Under the pieces are notes generated by a model. It searched no databases. It saw only the letters and a list, made by a program, of their open reading frames with translations, and was not told where the DNA came from. From assembly GCF_000715075.1 (NCBI RefSeq), contig NC_134089.1, positions 66,384,697 to 66,448,696 of the forward strand: a stretch of 64,000 nucleotides of DNA. Direction: 5' to 3'. The position numbers and the translations under genes were made by a program. This DNA is from Nicotiana tabacum (Eukaryota; Streptophyta; Magnoliopsida; Solanales; Solanaceae). Shown in pieces: positions 11,479-22,081 of the stretch (positions within the stretch are counted from its first letter, which is position 1; each line of letters begins with the position of its first letter).

Positions 11479-11722
11479 AACCGCATCTGCGGTTGAGAGG
11501 CCGCAGATGCGACTCTTGCTGATGTGGAATTAAGCTGCAAAAGCGGCCAGATGAGGAAAGGCAAGGAGCCGCAGGTGCGAATGAGTTCACGCACCTACGT
11601 GACCGCAGATGCGGTAAGCAGGTCGCAGGTGCGGACTTGGGGAAATTAATGAGTTTTCGCAGGTGCGGTCATTCTTCCGTAGAAGCGGGACCGTAGGTGC
11701 GGTCCCTTGACCGCAGAAGCGA
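11479..11722 (+). repeat. CG-rich word array in E2 5' LTR
   Basis: About a dozen degenerate copies of words such as CCGCATCTGCGG, CCGCAGATGCG, CGCAGGTGCGG and CCGCAGAAGCG lie in otherwise AT-rich DNA. Equivalent arrays occur at 23366-23610, 52019-52264, 43560-43890, 36907-37215, 28977-29250 and 6970-7287. Confidence 0.8.
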
Positions 11723-12649
11723 AATTGCTGGGCAGAAAATAGGAACTTCGAGGGTTTAGTTTCAAAAGTAGGAAAATTGATTTGGAGCTCGGGAGAGGCC
11801 GATTTTGGGAGGAATTTGAAGAGGAAATCAGTGGGTCCTTAACCTTTTCTAGTTGTATTCCATTAATCTATTGTTAGTTTTGTCATTTAATTTCTGATTG
11901 AAAGTGAAAATTTGGGAAAAATTGGAAGAAAGTTCTTATACCTAGAATTTGAATTTTGATTGGGAATTTGACCTTGAATTTGGATAATTTTGGTATGCAT
12001 GAACTCGTCAGAGGATGAGGATTCTGAAAATAAAAATTTTACTCGATTCCGAGACGTAGGCCCGAGGGGAATTTTGGTTATTTTTACCTAATTTCGCGTA
12101 ATAGTTTAGAGTTTATTTGTATAATCAGTTACTTGAAGTGTTATTTACATTATGCAATTGATCTGATAGATTTGGGACATTTGAAGTCGAGTACTTGTGG
12201 CAAGAACGTGGTTTCAGATTAATTTTGAGCTGGTTCGAGGTAAGGGGCTTGCCTAACCTTGTGTGGGGGATTTTCCCCTTAGGATTGGTGTTGTGATAAT
12301 TGAAATGCCTTGTACGTGAGGTGACGAGTGCGTACTTGTGCTAATTGTTGAAAATCATGTTTTCACTAAAATAGCTAAGATTGTGTCTTTCCTTGCCTGC
12401 TTGTACTATTTGAAATTTAAGCATGTTGTTAGTGTAGAGAAGCATGTCTAATTAACTTAATTGCTTTATTTGCTTTAACTGCCTTATTTGTATTATGTAA
12501 AGCATGCTAGGTTAGAATTGCATGTGTTACTTTGGTATGAAGTTGAGTTTAATTGAGTATTACTTGTGCTATTGTTGTGTGTTTTACTTTGGGACTACGG
12601 GACGACATCCCGGGAGATACCTTGTACGTATTTATGATTTGAGCTGAAG

Positions 12650-12822
12650 TGCGGGATACCGAGATATCCCTAGCACGTATATTGAGGATACCAAGAGATC
12701 CTTGGGATACCAAGAGATCCCTAGCATTCATTGAGGATACCAAGAGATGCTTCGGATACCAAGAGATCTCTGGCATATATTGAGGGTAATAAGAGATCCT
12801 CGGGTTACTGAGAGATCCCCGG
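12650..12822 (+). repeat. LTR minisatellite, 'gataccaagagatccc' type
   Basis: Degenerate tandem units are built from GGATACC(A/G)AGAGATCC and TAGCATATATTGA. The 3' LTR has the same array at 24547-24732. Other LTRs have it at 30229-30478 and, on the minus strand, 50932-51100, with different unit numbers. Confidence 0.85.
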
Positions 12823-13427
12823 TTGTTATCTTTGTGAAGAGTGGTATTTCCTTGTGATTGTTTTTGTCTCTGTTTCAGTTGTTGTTATCCTTATTATCTT
12901 GTATTAATTCTTACTGTTACATTTCAACTGTACTGCTTATCTGATTCTTTTATACCTTATATTTCATTTAATCTTAGTAGGGCCCTGACCTTCCTCGTTC
13001 CTACCCGACCGAGGTTAGGCTTGGCACTTACTAAGTACCATTGCGGTGTATTCATGCCCTTTCTGCGCATGTTTTCATGTACAGATCTAGGTACCTCCAT
13101 TCAGACTTGTCACTCGTGAGACGAGGTGCTTGTAGAGACTCCGAGGTATATCTGCCATGTTCGCAGACCGAAGAGTCCCTTTCTACTCTTCTTTTTTGTA
13201 TTAGCCTTTCTGTACTTTCGTTCCCTTGTTAGATATTCTGGAGTTAGATGCTTGTAGACATTCAAAGGCTTGTGATCATGAGATTCCGGGTTTTGGGAAA
13301 TGTTATTAGTTTTTGAGAGTTGGTATTGTGTATGGCGAACGACACTTTAAATACTATTTTATTTCAATATTTTGGTTTTAAATTATTTCTTCCGCAAATT
13401 GGTTTATTTTCCGCATTATTAGGCTTA

Positions 13428-13446
13428 CCTAGTCATAGAGATTAGG
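13428..13446 (+). other. LTR-terminal hairpin (E2 5' LTR)
   Basis: CCTAGTC-ATAGA-GATTAGG is a 7 bp stem with one G:T wobble and a 5-base loop, 43 bp from the LTR 3' end. It is followed by a second palindrome, TCACGA...TCGTGA, reaching the LTR end. Comparable hairpins are present in eight other LTRs in the window (see findings). Confidence 0.7.
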
Positions 13447-13491
13447 TGTCGTCACGATGGTTCATGGAGGGCGAACCGGGGTCGTGACAAG

Positions 13492-13504
13492 TTGTTATCA
13501 GAGC
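13492..13504 (+). promoter_or_regulatory. E2 primer-binding site
   Basis: TTGTTATCAGAGC follows the 5' LTR by two bases and matches the initiator-Met tRNA complement (TGGTATCAGAGC) except near its start. Confidence 0.8.
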
Positions 13505-13691
13505 TCTAGGTTCATAGGAGTCATGAATCACAAGCCGATTTATTAGAGTCTAGCGGATCGGTACGGAAAAGTCTGTACTTTTCTATGAGAGGCTATGTAA
13601 CTATTAGGAAAATTCCACTTCATTTGATTTCCCTGTTGTGCGAGATTTTGGACATCACAATCCAAAATCTCTATCTTCCATTCTCTCACAG

Positions 13692-13940
13692 ATGGTGAGG
13701 ACACGTGCTACCAGAGATGATCAGGTACCTGCGCCCCCTACTGGAGCCGTCAAAAGTCGGGGTCGGGGTAGATGCCGAAGACGCACACGTGGTGCAGCCA
13801 GAGCACCCACGCGAGCTGCCACCAAGGTTCCACCAGTAGTTCCAGCTGGAGTCCAGGCACCTGATATGCCTACTGCTACTACTACTCCAGCACTTCAGGA
13901 GACCTTAACATAGTTCCTGAGCCTGTTTGGTACATTGGTT
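13692..13940 (+). pseudogene. E2 gag, N-terminal part
   Basis: The ATG at 13692 opens MVRTRATRDDQVPAP, a typical chromovirus gag start. A basic R/G stretch and a P/T/A-rich linker follow to a TAG at about 13911. In the same frame FLSLFGTLV runs to the E3 insertion at 13941. The gag continues after E3 at 18681 (MVTQPMVLVQRVVGTS). Confidence 0.8.
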
Positions 13941-14930
13941 TGTCGCGCCCCCTTTTTCCCTCGTCACATCGAAAAATTGGGTTTATGATATTTTGGGTAT
14001 GGGACAACTCATTCCTTTTGGGAACTGGGTTCGCATTTGAATAGTCATCACCTAATGATTAAGGCGCATTAGGATACCTATAGGGTTCATTTCTAAGTTT
14101 GTTTGATAACCGGAGATAGGGTAAGGGCTTGATATTATCCTAAGGGGAAGGTGTTACGCACCCCTCAGGATCCACTAGTGTGGTTCCCGGCCAGACAGTT
14201 TGTGAATTTTGTACAATTAGCAAATAGACAAGTATAGGCTCAAATAGTAGGAGATTTAGGTTTGAACACATAAGGGTTTGAAAACAACTATTAAAATACG
14301 AATTTTGAGAATGAGTTATAGTTTACACATACTTGAGAATATAAAAAGAAGGGAGGGGTCCTAGGTTTGTTTATAATATGGATCATATCAATGCAATACC
14401 CGGTATGACACTCCTCAGAAGAGGGGATACACGTAGTATTAGCGCACCGGTTATCAGATCCATATCTACCCTTCCCACCCTATTAAGGTATTAAAGCACG
14501 GACTGGTCTCGACCTCTATTTTATGCTATTACCCGTCCCATTCCTATCAGTCCCGGAGGGATTTAGGACTACTATTCCTATAAGAGGGAGGATTTTAGGT
14601 TGACTCTTAGGTTTAAAGGTAAAAGGCTATAGCGACATACAAAACATGTAGGACTGCATTTTTAGGGGAAACATATAAACAATTTAAAGGCTCATGTATA
14701 CCTCCGCAAATAAGAGCATATAAATAGCATGACTTAAACACAGTTAGGGTCAGAATTTAAAGTACTAAAGAAGGGTGTTTAAATTGTTGAAGCATACCAA
14801 ATTTATTACATAACTCAGATAAGAAGTCCGAATCAGGCATGTCTGCTGGTTGTAGCAGTTGCTAATTAACAAAAGCAGATTCAGTTTTATCATTATTACC
14901 TAAAGCTTGCCTATGCGTGTAATGGTGATG

Positions 14931-15420
14931 CCTTATAAGCATGATATCCATCGCTGATTAAGAGTACAATAAGACAGAGATCAATTTTTAAACGAGCGAT
15001 TTGGATCCTATAGGAATGCTTTCTAATCGTATTAATGAAGATGAGTAGGTTATTAATCTGATGCAGACGGACATGAGTCAAACGGAGTATTAACTAAGCT
15101 GGTTTTAGATCCTATAGGCATGATCTCTATTATAAATGATTTTAATTCCTATAGACATGGTATCTAATTATTAAAGGCTGATTTTAGTCCTATAGGCACG
15201 ATATCTAATTGAACACGAAGTGAAGTAGGCAGGATTTATTTAATCAAAGCGAAATTCATATAGGCATGATTTCTATTAAAAGTGACTTTTAATCATATAG
15301 GCATGATCTCTATTTGTGTGAAAGTAAAGAATGCAGAATTTCATTCAACCAAAGCAGATCCTATAGGCATGTTCTCTAACAGATCATATCGAGATACACC
15401 CTATAGACATGTTATCTACC
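14931..15420 (-). repeat. Dispersed core-motif repeat in E3
   Basis: About nine copies of CCTATAGGCATGATNTCTA (plus-strand reading) occur at 35-100 bp spacing. They match the copies at 1393-1945 in reverse orientation. Confidence 0.75.
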
Positions 15421-16490
15421 CTTCTAATAGCTAAAGCATGCATAATCACACTTATCCCTTTTCACTAGCCAACCCCAATATTTGTTACAAACTATTACAG
15501 ACCAAATGATTGAATTACATCAGAAAAGGTGAAAAATAAGAAGTTACAACCATAGGAGGTCTTATTCTGACTTCCTCTCTGAGTTATGGAATAAACCACC
15601 TCAAATGCCAATGATGTTTCAAAGCCTTTCTTATACGTGGGTATGTCAAAGTTCCCTAAGGACCTCATGGGATCCCGGGCAGTGCTCACATCCAGGTTTT
15701 CATAACCAGACAGAAATGAGTGCAGTGTGGAAGGGCCAACCCTTGTGTGTCCAAGTTTAGAGGGAGCTCAGGGGTCAAAAAAGAGGGGCAAAACCTAAAT
15801 TCTAGGAATATAGTGAAAGTTCAGAACATAGTTAAAAAAAGAGTTTGTTTAAAATTGTACTGGCAAGTCCATTTTGAAAGTAATCAATAGCATAAGTGTT
15901 TGAAATCAGTTGGGGTAATGAACACAACTCAAACACACAGAATCAGTAGTCACACAAAGGGGTCAAGGGGTTTTGGGAATACATTGTATGAAGCATATGA
16001 CCCCGGTAGGGGTCAGGTTTGGTCATGCACAGCAATAGCTGATGCTGGCATGCCCATAAACTAGCCAGAGAACACAAACACATAAAGGGGATATGGGGGT
16101 TTGGGATTCATAAGTCAGCAAACACATAACAAGTGACTTTCAGAGTACACATATAGGGAAGCATTAATTTAAAGGGGAAGGGAACATATTACAACATGAT
16201 AGTAATATAACTTAACTACAGAAACATAAGCAGAAGTAGACAAGAATGAAAGAAATTGGAACAATCAAAGAAACATGTTGTTGTTGGGGCTTTAAAAAAC
16301 TAACTAGGACATACCAGTAGAGAGGCAAAGTGCATAAAGGAAAAGTAAGCAAGATTCCACAATCTAGCCTTGGCTTTTAGCCGGCTAGACAAAGTAGTAG
16401 CACAAGTAGTAGTAAAGAAAGAGAGAATTTTTTGAGTGTAAGTGTGTGTTCTAAACTCAAATTGTTCGTGTGTTTGAAAGAAGAGAGGGT

Positions 16491-16502
16491 GGATATTTAT
16501 AG
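16491..16502 (-). promoter_or_regulatory. Probable TATA box of Ogre-type LTR
   Basis: The minus strand reads CTATAAATATCC, followed downstream by CCACCCTCTCTTC, a plausible initiation region. The homologous place in the LTR at 1-2884 is a TA-rich stretch near 325-340. This is inferred from sequence alone. Confidence 0.5.
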
Positions 16503-18680
16503 CTTTTAAAATAAGTGAAGAATAAGGTAATAAGTAAAATCTTAACACAAACATGGAAATAATCACAATCAGAATTAATTAACACAAGTGATTCCCTTTA
16601 ATTAAGGAATCACTGCTTAACGGATACTGGCAGGTTTAATTAAGAAAAGAAATCAGTTTGGGACAGATTGATTATTGCCATATAAGGGGGCAGTTAAAGC
16701 AAGAAATAAATAATTGAGACTAAGTACAAAAATATGCTCAGTTTTGGGAAAGGATTCAGCAAGATCAAACATCACGGTAAAGGAAAGGAATCAATTAATT
16801 TTAAATAAATGAGTAAAAAATTAGGGTTTATAAGTGAACACTTTGCAATCAGTCGTAACATTGAGGGAGTCAGAATCAATCAAGAAAAGGTCTTGATTCT
16901 GCACCTCAACATATAAATAGCAAGGAATGAACAGGAATGCAGGGTCAAACATGTTGACAAAAAGAAGCAACACAAACATACAGTAGCAGTAGGGGAAAGC
17001 TAGGATTCAGTAGTAAGAAAAATATTCGAAGCACAGTAGTCAAGCAGGTCAAGTAGTCACATAGAATCAATAGTGAAGAAGAACATAGTAACAGGTAAGA
17101 GAGTCAGAAGCAACTAAAGGTCTCACAGTAACATGTGAGGAAAACTCTTTTAATAAATTAGGGCTTCGATAGTAGTCGATTTTAAGAGACAATAAGAACT
17201 CAAATCAGGTAAGTCAAACAAGGAAAAGAAAGTCAAAAACAAAGAACTTAATTTAAACAAATAGTTTTAGAACTCGAATGAGACCAAAGAGGAACTAGGG
17301 TTTTCAACAAGATGAATCAAGTAGAAGGAAAACATAACAAGTTGTTTGAACATAGCAAAATCGTAAAACAACACCAAAAATCAGAGAAGTGATCTTTTAA
17401 AGAAGTTAAGAGAAACCCTAATCGTTAAAAATGAAAAGTACTTTTGAAAGAAAATCAAAGAACCTTCAAGAAAACACTTAAGATGTTCGTAATAAGCACA
17501 GATCTAAGATAGATCTGAAAGAAAATTAAAAGACCTTAAATATAGGGTTTCAGAGAACCTAGAAAAGGTGAGAAAGGCTTTGAAAGTTACCGATCTAACC
17601 AGAAAAGTCAAGGATCTTACTTGAACGGCCATGGCTGGCCGGAGAAAGACCGGAGATAGAGGTTGAGCAAGGACTGGACCAGATCTCTTTGAGATCTGGC
17701 CATAAAATCATGGAAACAAACACCCAGGAGCCATAGGAGGCTGATACACATCTCAAATGGCCATGAAACGCCATGGATTAGGCAGGGGTTGAGGTGGATT
17801 AGGGTGGAATTAGATGGCGGCGGCTAGGGTTCACGTGAGGCTGCAGAGAGAATTGAAAGAAGAGGGATTCAAGGGCTGCGTTTGGTGGAAAATGATTTAG
17901 GGTAAGGGGTCATTTAGGTTTATTTTAGGAAGGGTGAACGGTGGCCATTGATCTGAATGATCAACGGCCTGGATTAAACGGGTAGGTGGGGAATCCGAGT
18001 TTGGGTAGGTTGAAATTGGGTTGGGGTCGGGTTTAATTAGAATTGGGCTGGGGAAATTGGGTCTGATTTGGGGTTAAATTTAGGCTAAAAATTAAATAGA
18101 AATGGACTGTTATTTAAATAGCCAATTTTCCACTTTTTAAATTATAAATATAGTAAATAAATTTCTGGAAGTAAACTGAAAGCACTAAAATGATTCACAG
18201 CATATAAATAATAATTTAAAAATATAGGGCTTAATTTTATGAATATAAAACACAATTAAATCTTAACAAGGCTAATATTGTAATTATGTGCAATTAGCTT
18301 TAAAAAATACTAAATAAAAATTGTAAAAATATGTAAAAATTACCTTAGCCATACTTTGGCATAAAGATTAAAATACAATAGATGAATTACCAAAATAATA
18401 AATTTAAAAATAATTATTGAATTTTTATTGATAAAAGAGGGAAACAAATTGATTTAAAAGCCTTTAGAAATCATGGAAAAATAATAAAATATTTGGATAT
18501 GCTTATATATGCATATATATGCCATTTTGAAGTTATTTTGCATATTGAAAATATATAGGGAAATGGGTATCAATATGGTTCAGGCGAGATTGATTTATGT
18601 TGTACCAACTACTTTTCAAATCGGGGAAGGGACCTAGACTTTTGACATCCCCACCCCAGAGCAGTGAGTTCTCATTGGTT

Positions 18681-19250
18681 AGGATCCAGGTGTCATGGTG
18701 ACACAGCCTATGGTCCTAGTTCAGCGGGTGGTGGGGACCTCTCTCGGAGTAGAGGACAGGTAGGTCCAGGAGAGAGAGGACTGATGAGGTCAGGAGAGAG
18801 AGTATAGGGAAGCGAGGAGACCTTGTAGACTAGAGAGACCCACTGGTCCTTATTTTGGAAGAAGAGTACGGCATGGTAGAGGTTTTGTGGGTCAACTAGC
18901 TCAGTTTGCGTCTTAGGATTCACACAATGTTTCAGGTGTTCAGGGCTCTCAGAATACCTGTACCGCATAGCTTCCACTACCACGTCATCTGCGAGGTTTT
19001 TTTTGAGTGTGGCAACATACATCATGTGGTGAGGTATTGCCTTAGACTTGGGAGGAGTGCACCTCTACATACTTCTCAACCATAGCGTGCCCCGCAGAGT
19101 TCTCAAGCTATGATCACAGCACCAGTTACTACCCCACCTACTCAGCCAGCTAGAGGGGGAGGTCGGGGAGGTAGAGGTCGCCCTAGAATGGGAGGCCAGA
19201 CCAGATACGATGCCCTTCTTGCCCGTAGCGAGGCTGTTGCCTCTGATTCT
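18681..19250 (+). pseudogene. E2 gag, C-terminal part with capsid core deleted
   Basis: After E3 the gag linker resumes (MVTQPMVLVQRVVGTS) and stops at about 18760. The sequence then jumps to an R/E/S-rich stretch that in E4 follows the capsid domain. The whole capsid core (about 200 residues in E4, 56700-57260) is therefore absent. A zinc knuckle is visible around 18990-19035 as FECGNIHHVVRYC, with its first Cys lost in a T run. A GGRGGRGRPR tail at about 19155 leads into protease. Confidence 0.75.
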
Positions 19251-19667
19251 CTCATCACAGGTATTGTCATGGTTTGTCATAGAGATGCATTGGTTCTATT
19301 CGATCCAGGCTCCATTAATTCTTATGTGTCTTCTTATTTTGCTCCGCATTTGAGTGTACCTCGGGATTCTTTGAGTTACCATGTTTATGTTTCTACTCCT
19401 GTGGGTGATTATCTTGTTGTGGACCATGTTTATCGGTCGTGTTTGGTTGCTCTTAGTGGTTTTGAGACCATAACTGATTTATTGTTGCTCAGCGTGGTAG
19501 ATTTTGATATTATCTTGGGCATGGGTTAGTTGTTTCCCCATTATGATATTCTTGATTGTCACGGCAAAACCGTGACACTGGCTATGCTAGGTGTACCGCG
19601 TGTTGAGTAGAGGGGTGCTTTAGATCACACTTCCAGTAGAGTTATTTCTATCCATAAGGCTCAGTGT
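19251..19667 (+). pseudogene. E2 aspartic protease
   Basis: The open stretch to 19529 contains ALVLFDPGSINSYVS (active-site D-P-G-S) and VVDFDIILGM, after which TGG of the conserved M-D-W has become TAG. A second TGG to TAG change follows at about 19608 (R-V-E-stop). It would process the polyprotein. The order gag-PR-RT is retained. Confidence 0.85.
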
Positions 19668-20600
19668 ATGGTTGAGAAGGGGTGTGACGCGTATCTAGTT
19701 TATGTGAGAGATGTCCGTATTGATACCCCTTCTGTTGATTCAGTCCCAGTAGTACGGAATTATTCTGATGGGTTTCCAGTTTACCTTCCGGGTATGCTGA
19801 CTGATAGAGATATTGATTTTGGCATTGATCTGTTGCTGGGCACTCAGCCCATTTCTATCCCTCCGTATCGTATGGCCTCTCCTGAGTTGAAGAAGTTGAA
19901 GGATTTGAAGGAGGAATTTCTTAATAAGGGTTTTATTCGGCCCAGTGTATCACCTTGGGGTGCTCCTGTCTTGTTTATGAAGAAGAAGGATGGTTCTATG
20001 TGTATGTGTATTGATTATCGCCAGTTGAACAAAGTTACACTGATACCGTTATCCTTTGCCTCGTATTGATGATTTGTTTGACCAACTATAGGGTGCACGA
20101 GTGTTTTCTAAGATTGACTTACGTTCAGGGTACCATCAGTTGAAGATTCGGGAGCCAGATAACCCGAAGACTACTTTCAGGACTTGGTACGGTCATTACG
20201 AGTTCCTTGTTATGTCATTTGGGCTGACGAATGCCCCAGCAGCCTTTATGCATTTGATGCACAGTGTGTTCCGGCCATATCTTAACACGTTCATCATTTG
20301 TCTTTATTGATGATATTCTGGTATATTCCCGGAGTCGGGAAGATCATGAGCAGTACTTGAGGATAGTGCTTCAGACCTTGAGAGAAAAGAAGTTATATGC
20401 TAAATTCTCAAAATGTGAGATTTGGTTGGATTCTGTGGCATTCTTAGGCCACGTGGTGTAGAGTGAGGGTATTCAGGTGGATCCAAAGGAAGTAGAGGTA
20501 GTGCAGAGTTGGCCCAGACCATCCTTAACTACAGAGATCCGTAAATTTCTTGGCCTGGTGGGTTTCTACCGTCGTTTTGTTGAGTGGTTTTCATCCATTG
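19668..20600 (+). pseudogene. E2 reverse transcriptase
   Basis: The open stretch 19668-20069 carries [36 protein letters not shown] and the finger motif [10 protein letters not shown] frameshift falls near 20060. The stretch 20101-20310 has [12 protein letters not shown] and [15 protein letters not shown] second frameshift lies just before the catalytic [12 protein letters not shown] (20310-20345), where both aspartates are intact. [20 protein letters not shown] ends in a stop at 20460. The connection domain continues with FLGLVGFYRRFVEWF around 20550. Confidence 0.9.
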
Positions 20601-21164
20601 TAGCCCCTATAACCAGACTGATCTAGAAGGGTGCTCCATTTCAGTGGACGGAAGAGTGTGAAGCGAGCTTTCAGAAGCTCAAGGCAGTTTTGACTACAGC
20701 CCCAATTTTGATATTGCCTACAGGTTCGGGGTCTTACACTGTCTATTGTGATGCCTCTAGGATTGGCCTTGGAGAGGTTTTGATGCAGGACGGTAGGGTG
20801 ATTGGCTACACGTCCAGACAGTTGAAGGTGCATAAAAGAATTATCATGTCCATGATCTCGAGTTAGTTGCCATTGTTCGCGCCCTAAAGATCTGGTGTCA
20901 TTATTTTTACGGTATGCCTTGTGAGATTTATACTGACCATCGGAGCTTGCAGCACCTATTCAACCAAAAGGATCTAAATTTGCGCCAGAGGAGGTCGTTA
21001 GAGTTGCTGAAGGACTATGATATCACTATTTTGTATCACCCGGCAAGGTCAATGTGGTGGCCGATGCTTTGAGTCGCCGGGCAGAGAGTTTGGGGAGTTT
21101 GGCTTATTTACCAGCATTGGAGAGGCCTATGGCGATGGATGTTCATGCCTTAGCCAGCTAATTT
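20601..21164 (+). pseudogene. E2 RNase H
   Basis: Fragments in frame include ILPTGSGSYTVYCDASRIGLG (first acidic residue in CDAS), VIGYTSRQLKVH, a frame break at about 20834, then HDLELVAIVRALKIW, EIYTDHRSLQHLF (TDH motif), [13 protein letters not shown] and VVADALSRR. This is the standard Ty3 RNase H. Two or more indels and a TAG near 20623 break it. Confidence 0.85.
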
Positions 21165-22081
21165 GTGAGAATGGATCTTTCGAAGCCTAGTCGAGTTCTA
21201 GCTTGCGTGGTTTCTCGGTCTTCCTTATTTGATCGTATCAGGGAGCGTCAGTATTATGACCCTCATTTGCTTGTCCTCAAGGACAAGGTTCAGCATGGTG
21301 ATGCCAGAGATGTGACGATTGGTGATAATGGGGTATTAAGGATACAGGGTCAGATTTGTGACCCAATGTTGATGGGCTTCATGAGTTGATTTTAGAGGAG
21401 GCCCACAGCTCAGGATATTGCATTCATTCGGGTGCTGCGAAGATGTATCAGGATTTAAGACAGCACTATTGGTGGAGGCGGATGAAGAAAGACACAGTTG
21501 GGTTTGTAGCTCGGTGCGTCAACTGTCAACAGGTGAAGTATGAGAACCAAAGACCAGGTGAGTTGCTTCAGTAGATAGAGATTCTAGAGTGGAAGTGGGA
21601 GAGGATCACCATGGACTTTGTAGTTGGGCTCCCACGGACTTTGAGGAAGTTCGATGCCATTTGGGTGATTGTGGATCAACTGACCATGTCCGCGCATTTC
21701 ATTCATGTGTGTACTACTTATTCTTCAGAGCGATTGGTGGAGATTTATATCTCAGGAGATTGTTCGTCTGCATGGTATTCCAGTTTCCATCATTTCAGAT
21801 AGAGGTACTCAATTCACATCACGGTTCTGGAGGGCCGTTCAGCATGAGTTAGGCACTCAGGTGGAGTTGAGTACATCATTTCACCCTCAGACGGACGGGT
21901 AGTCCGAGTGCACTATTCAGATTCTTGATGATATGCTCTATGCGTGTGTGATTGAGTTTGGAGGGTCGTAGGATCAGTTCTTTCCATTGGTGGAGTTTGC
22001 CTACAACAACAGCTATCAGTCTTGATATGGTAGGCGGTGTAGATCCCCGGTGGGTTGGTTTGAGCGGGGTGAGCTAGATTA
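21165..22081 (+). pseudogene. E2 integrase (zinc and DDE core)
   Basis: The HHCC region reads HSSGYCIHSGAAKMY with CVNCQQVK at about 21515. The catalytic aspartate lies in ITMDFVVGLP (21608-21640), the second in IISDRGTQF (about 21790) and the glutamate in SECTIQ (about 21905). A frameshift near 21740 and stops at 21571, 21900 and 21970 break it. About ten residues (the [11 protein letters not shown] region) are deleted around 22022. An intact enzyme inserts the cDNA copy into chromatin. Confidence 0.88.

Larger units (their letters stand above)
10789..13489 (+). mobile_element. E2 5' LTR (2701 bp)
   Basis: It starts TGTAACGACCCGGCC and ends GGGGTCGTGACA. In order it contains a CG-rich word array (11479-11722), a GAGGTAAGG donor-like site (12240), a 'gataccaagagatcc' minisatellite (12650-12822), a conserved block (12985-13096) with an acceptor-like TTTTCATGTACAG, and a hairpin at 13428-13446. 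It has no coding capacity on the plus strand. Confidence 0.92.
13941..18674 (-). mobile_element. E3: Ogre/Tat-type solo LTR (4734 bp) in E2 gag
   Basis: On the plus strand it starts TGTCGCGCCCC and ends CTCA. TTGGTT lies on both sides (13935-13940 and 18675-18680), containing the 5 bp target duplication. In minus orientation it begins TGAGAACTCACTGC and ends GGGGGCGCGACA. Its first 2.9 kb on the plus strand is the reverse complement of 1-2884. There is no internal region, so it is a solo LTR left by recombination. Assignment to Ogre-like elements rests on size and 3' end (inference). It contains the repeated core motif (14931-15420) and a TATA-like box. Confidence 0.85.

Noticed and set aside
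11300..11590. Antisense open frame in the E2 LTR, also open at 23189-23515 and partly on the plus strand at 52118-52598 (E4)
   Set aside because: The E2 copies are identical by descent and the E4 copy is frameshifted. The frame runs through the CG-rich array, has no recognisable domain and is antisense to the element.
12650..12822. Regularly spaced repeats considered as a CRISPR array
   Set aside because: Units are degenerate tandem copies without unique spacers, in plant LTRs with no cas genes.
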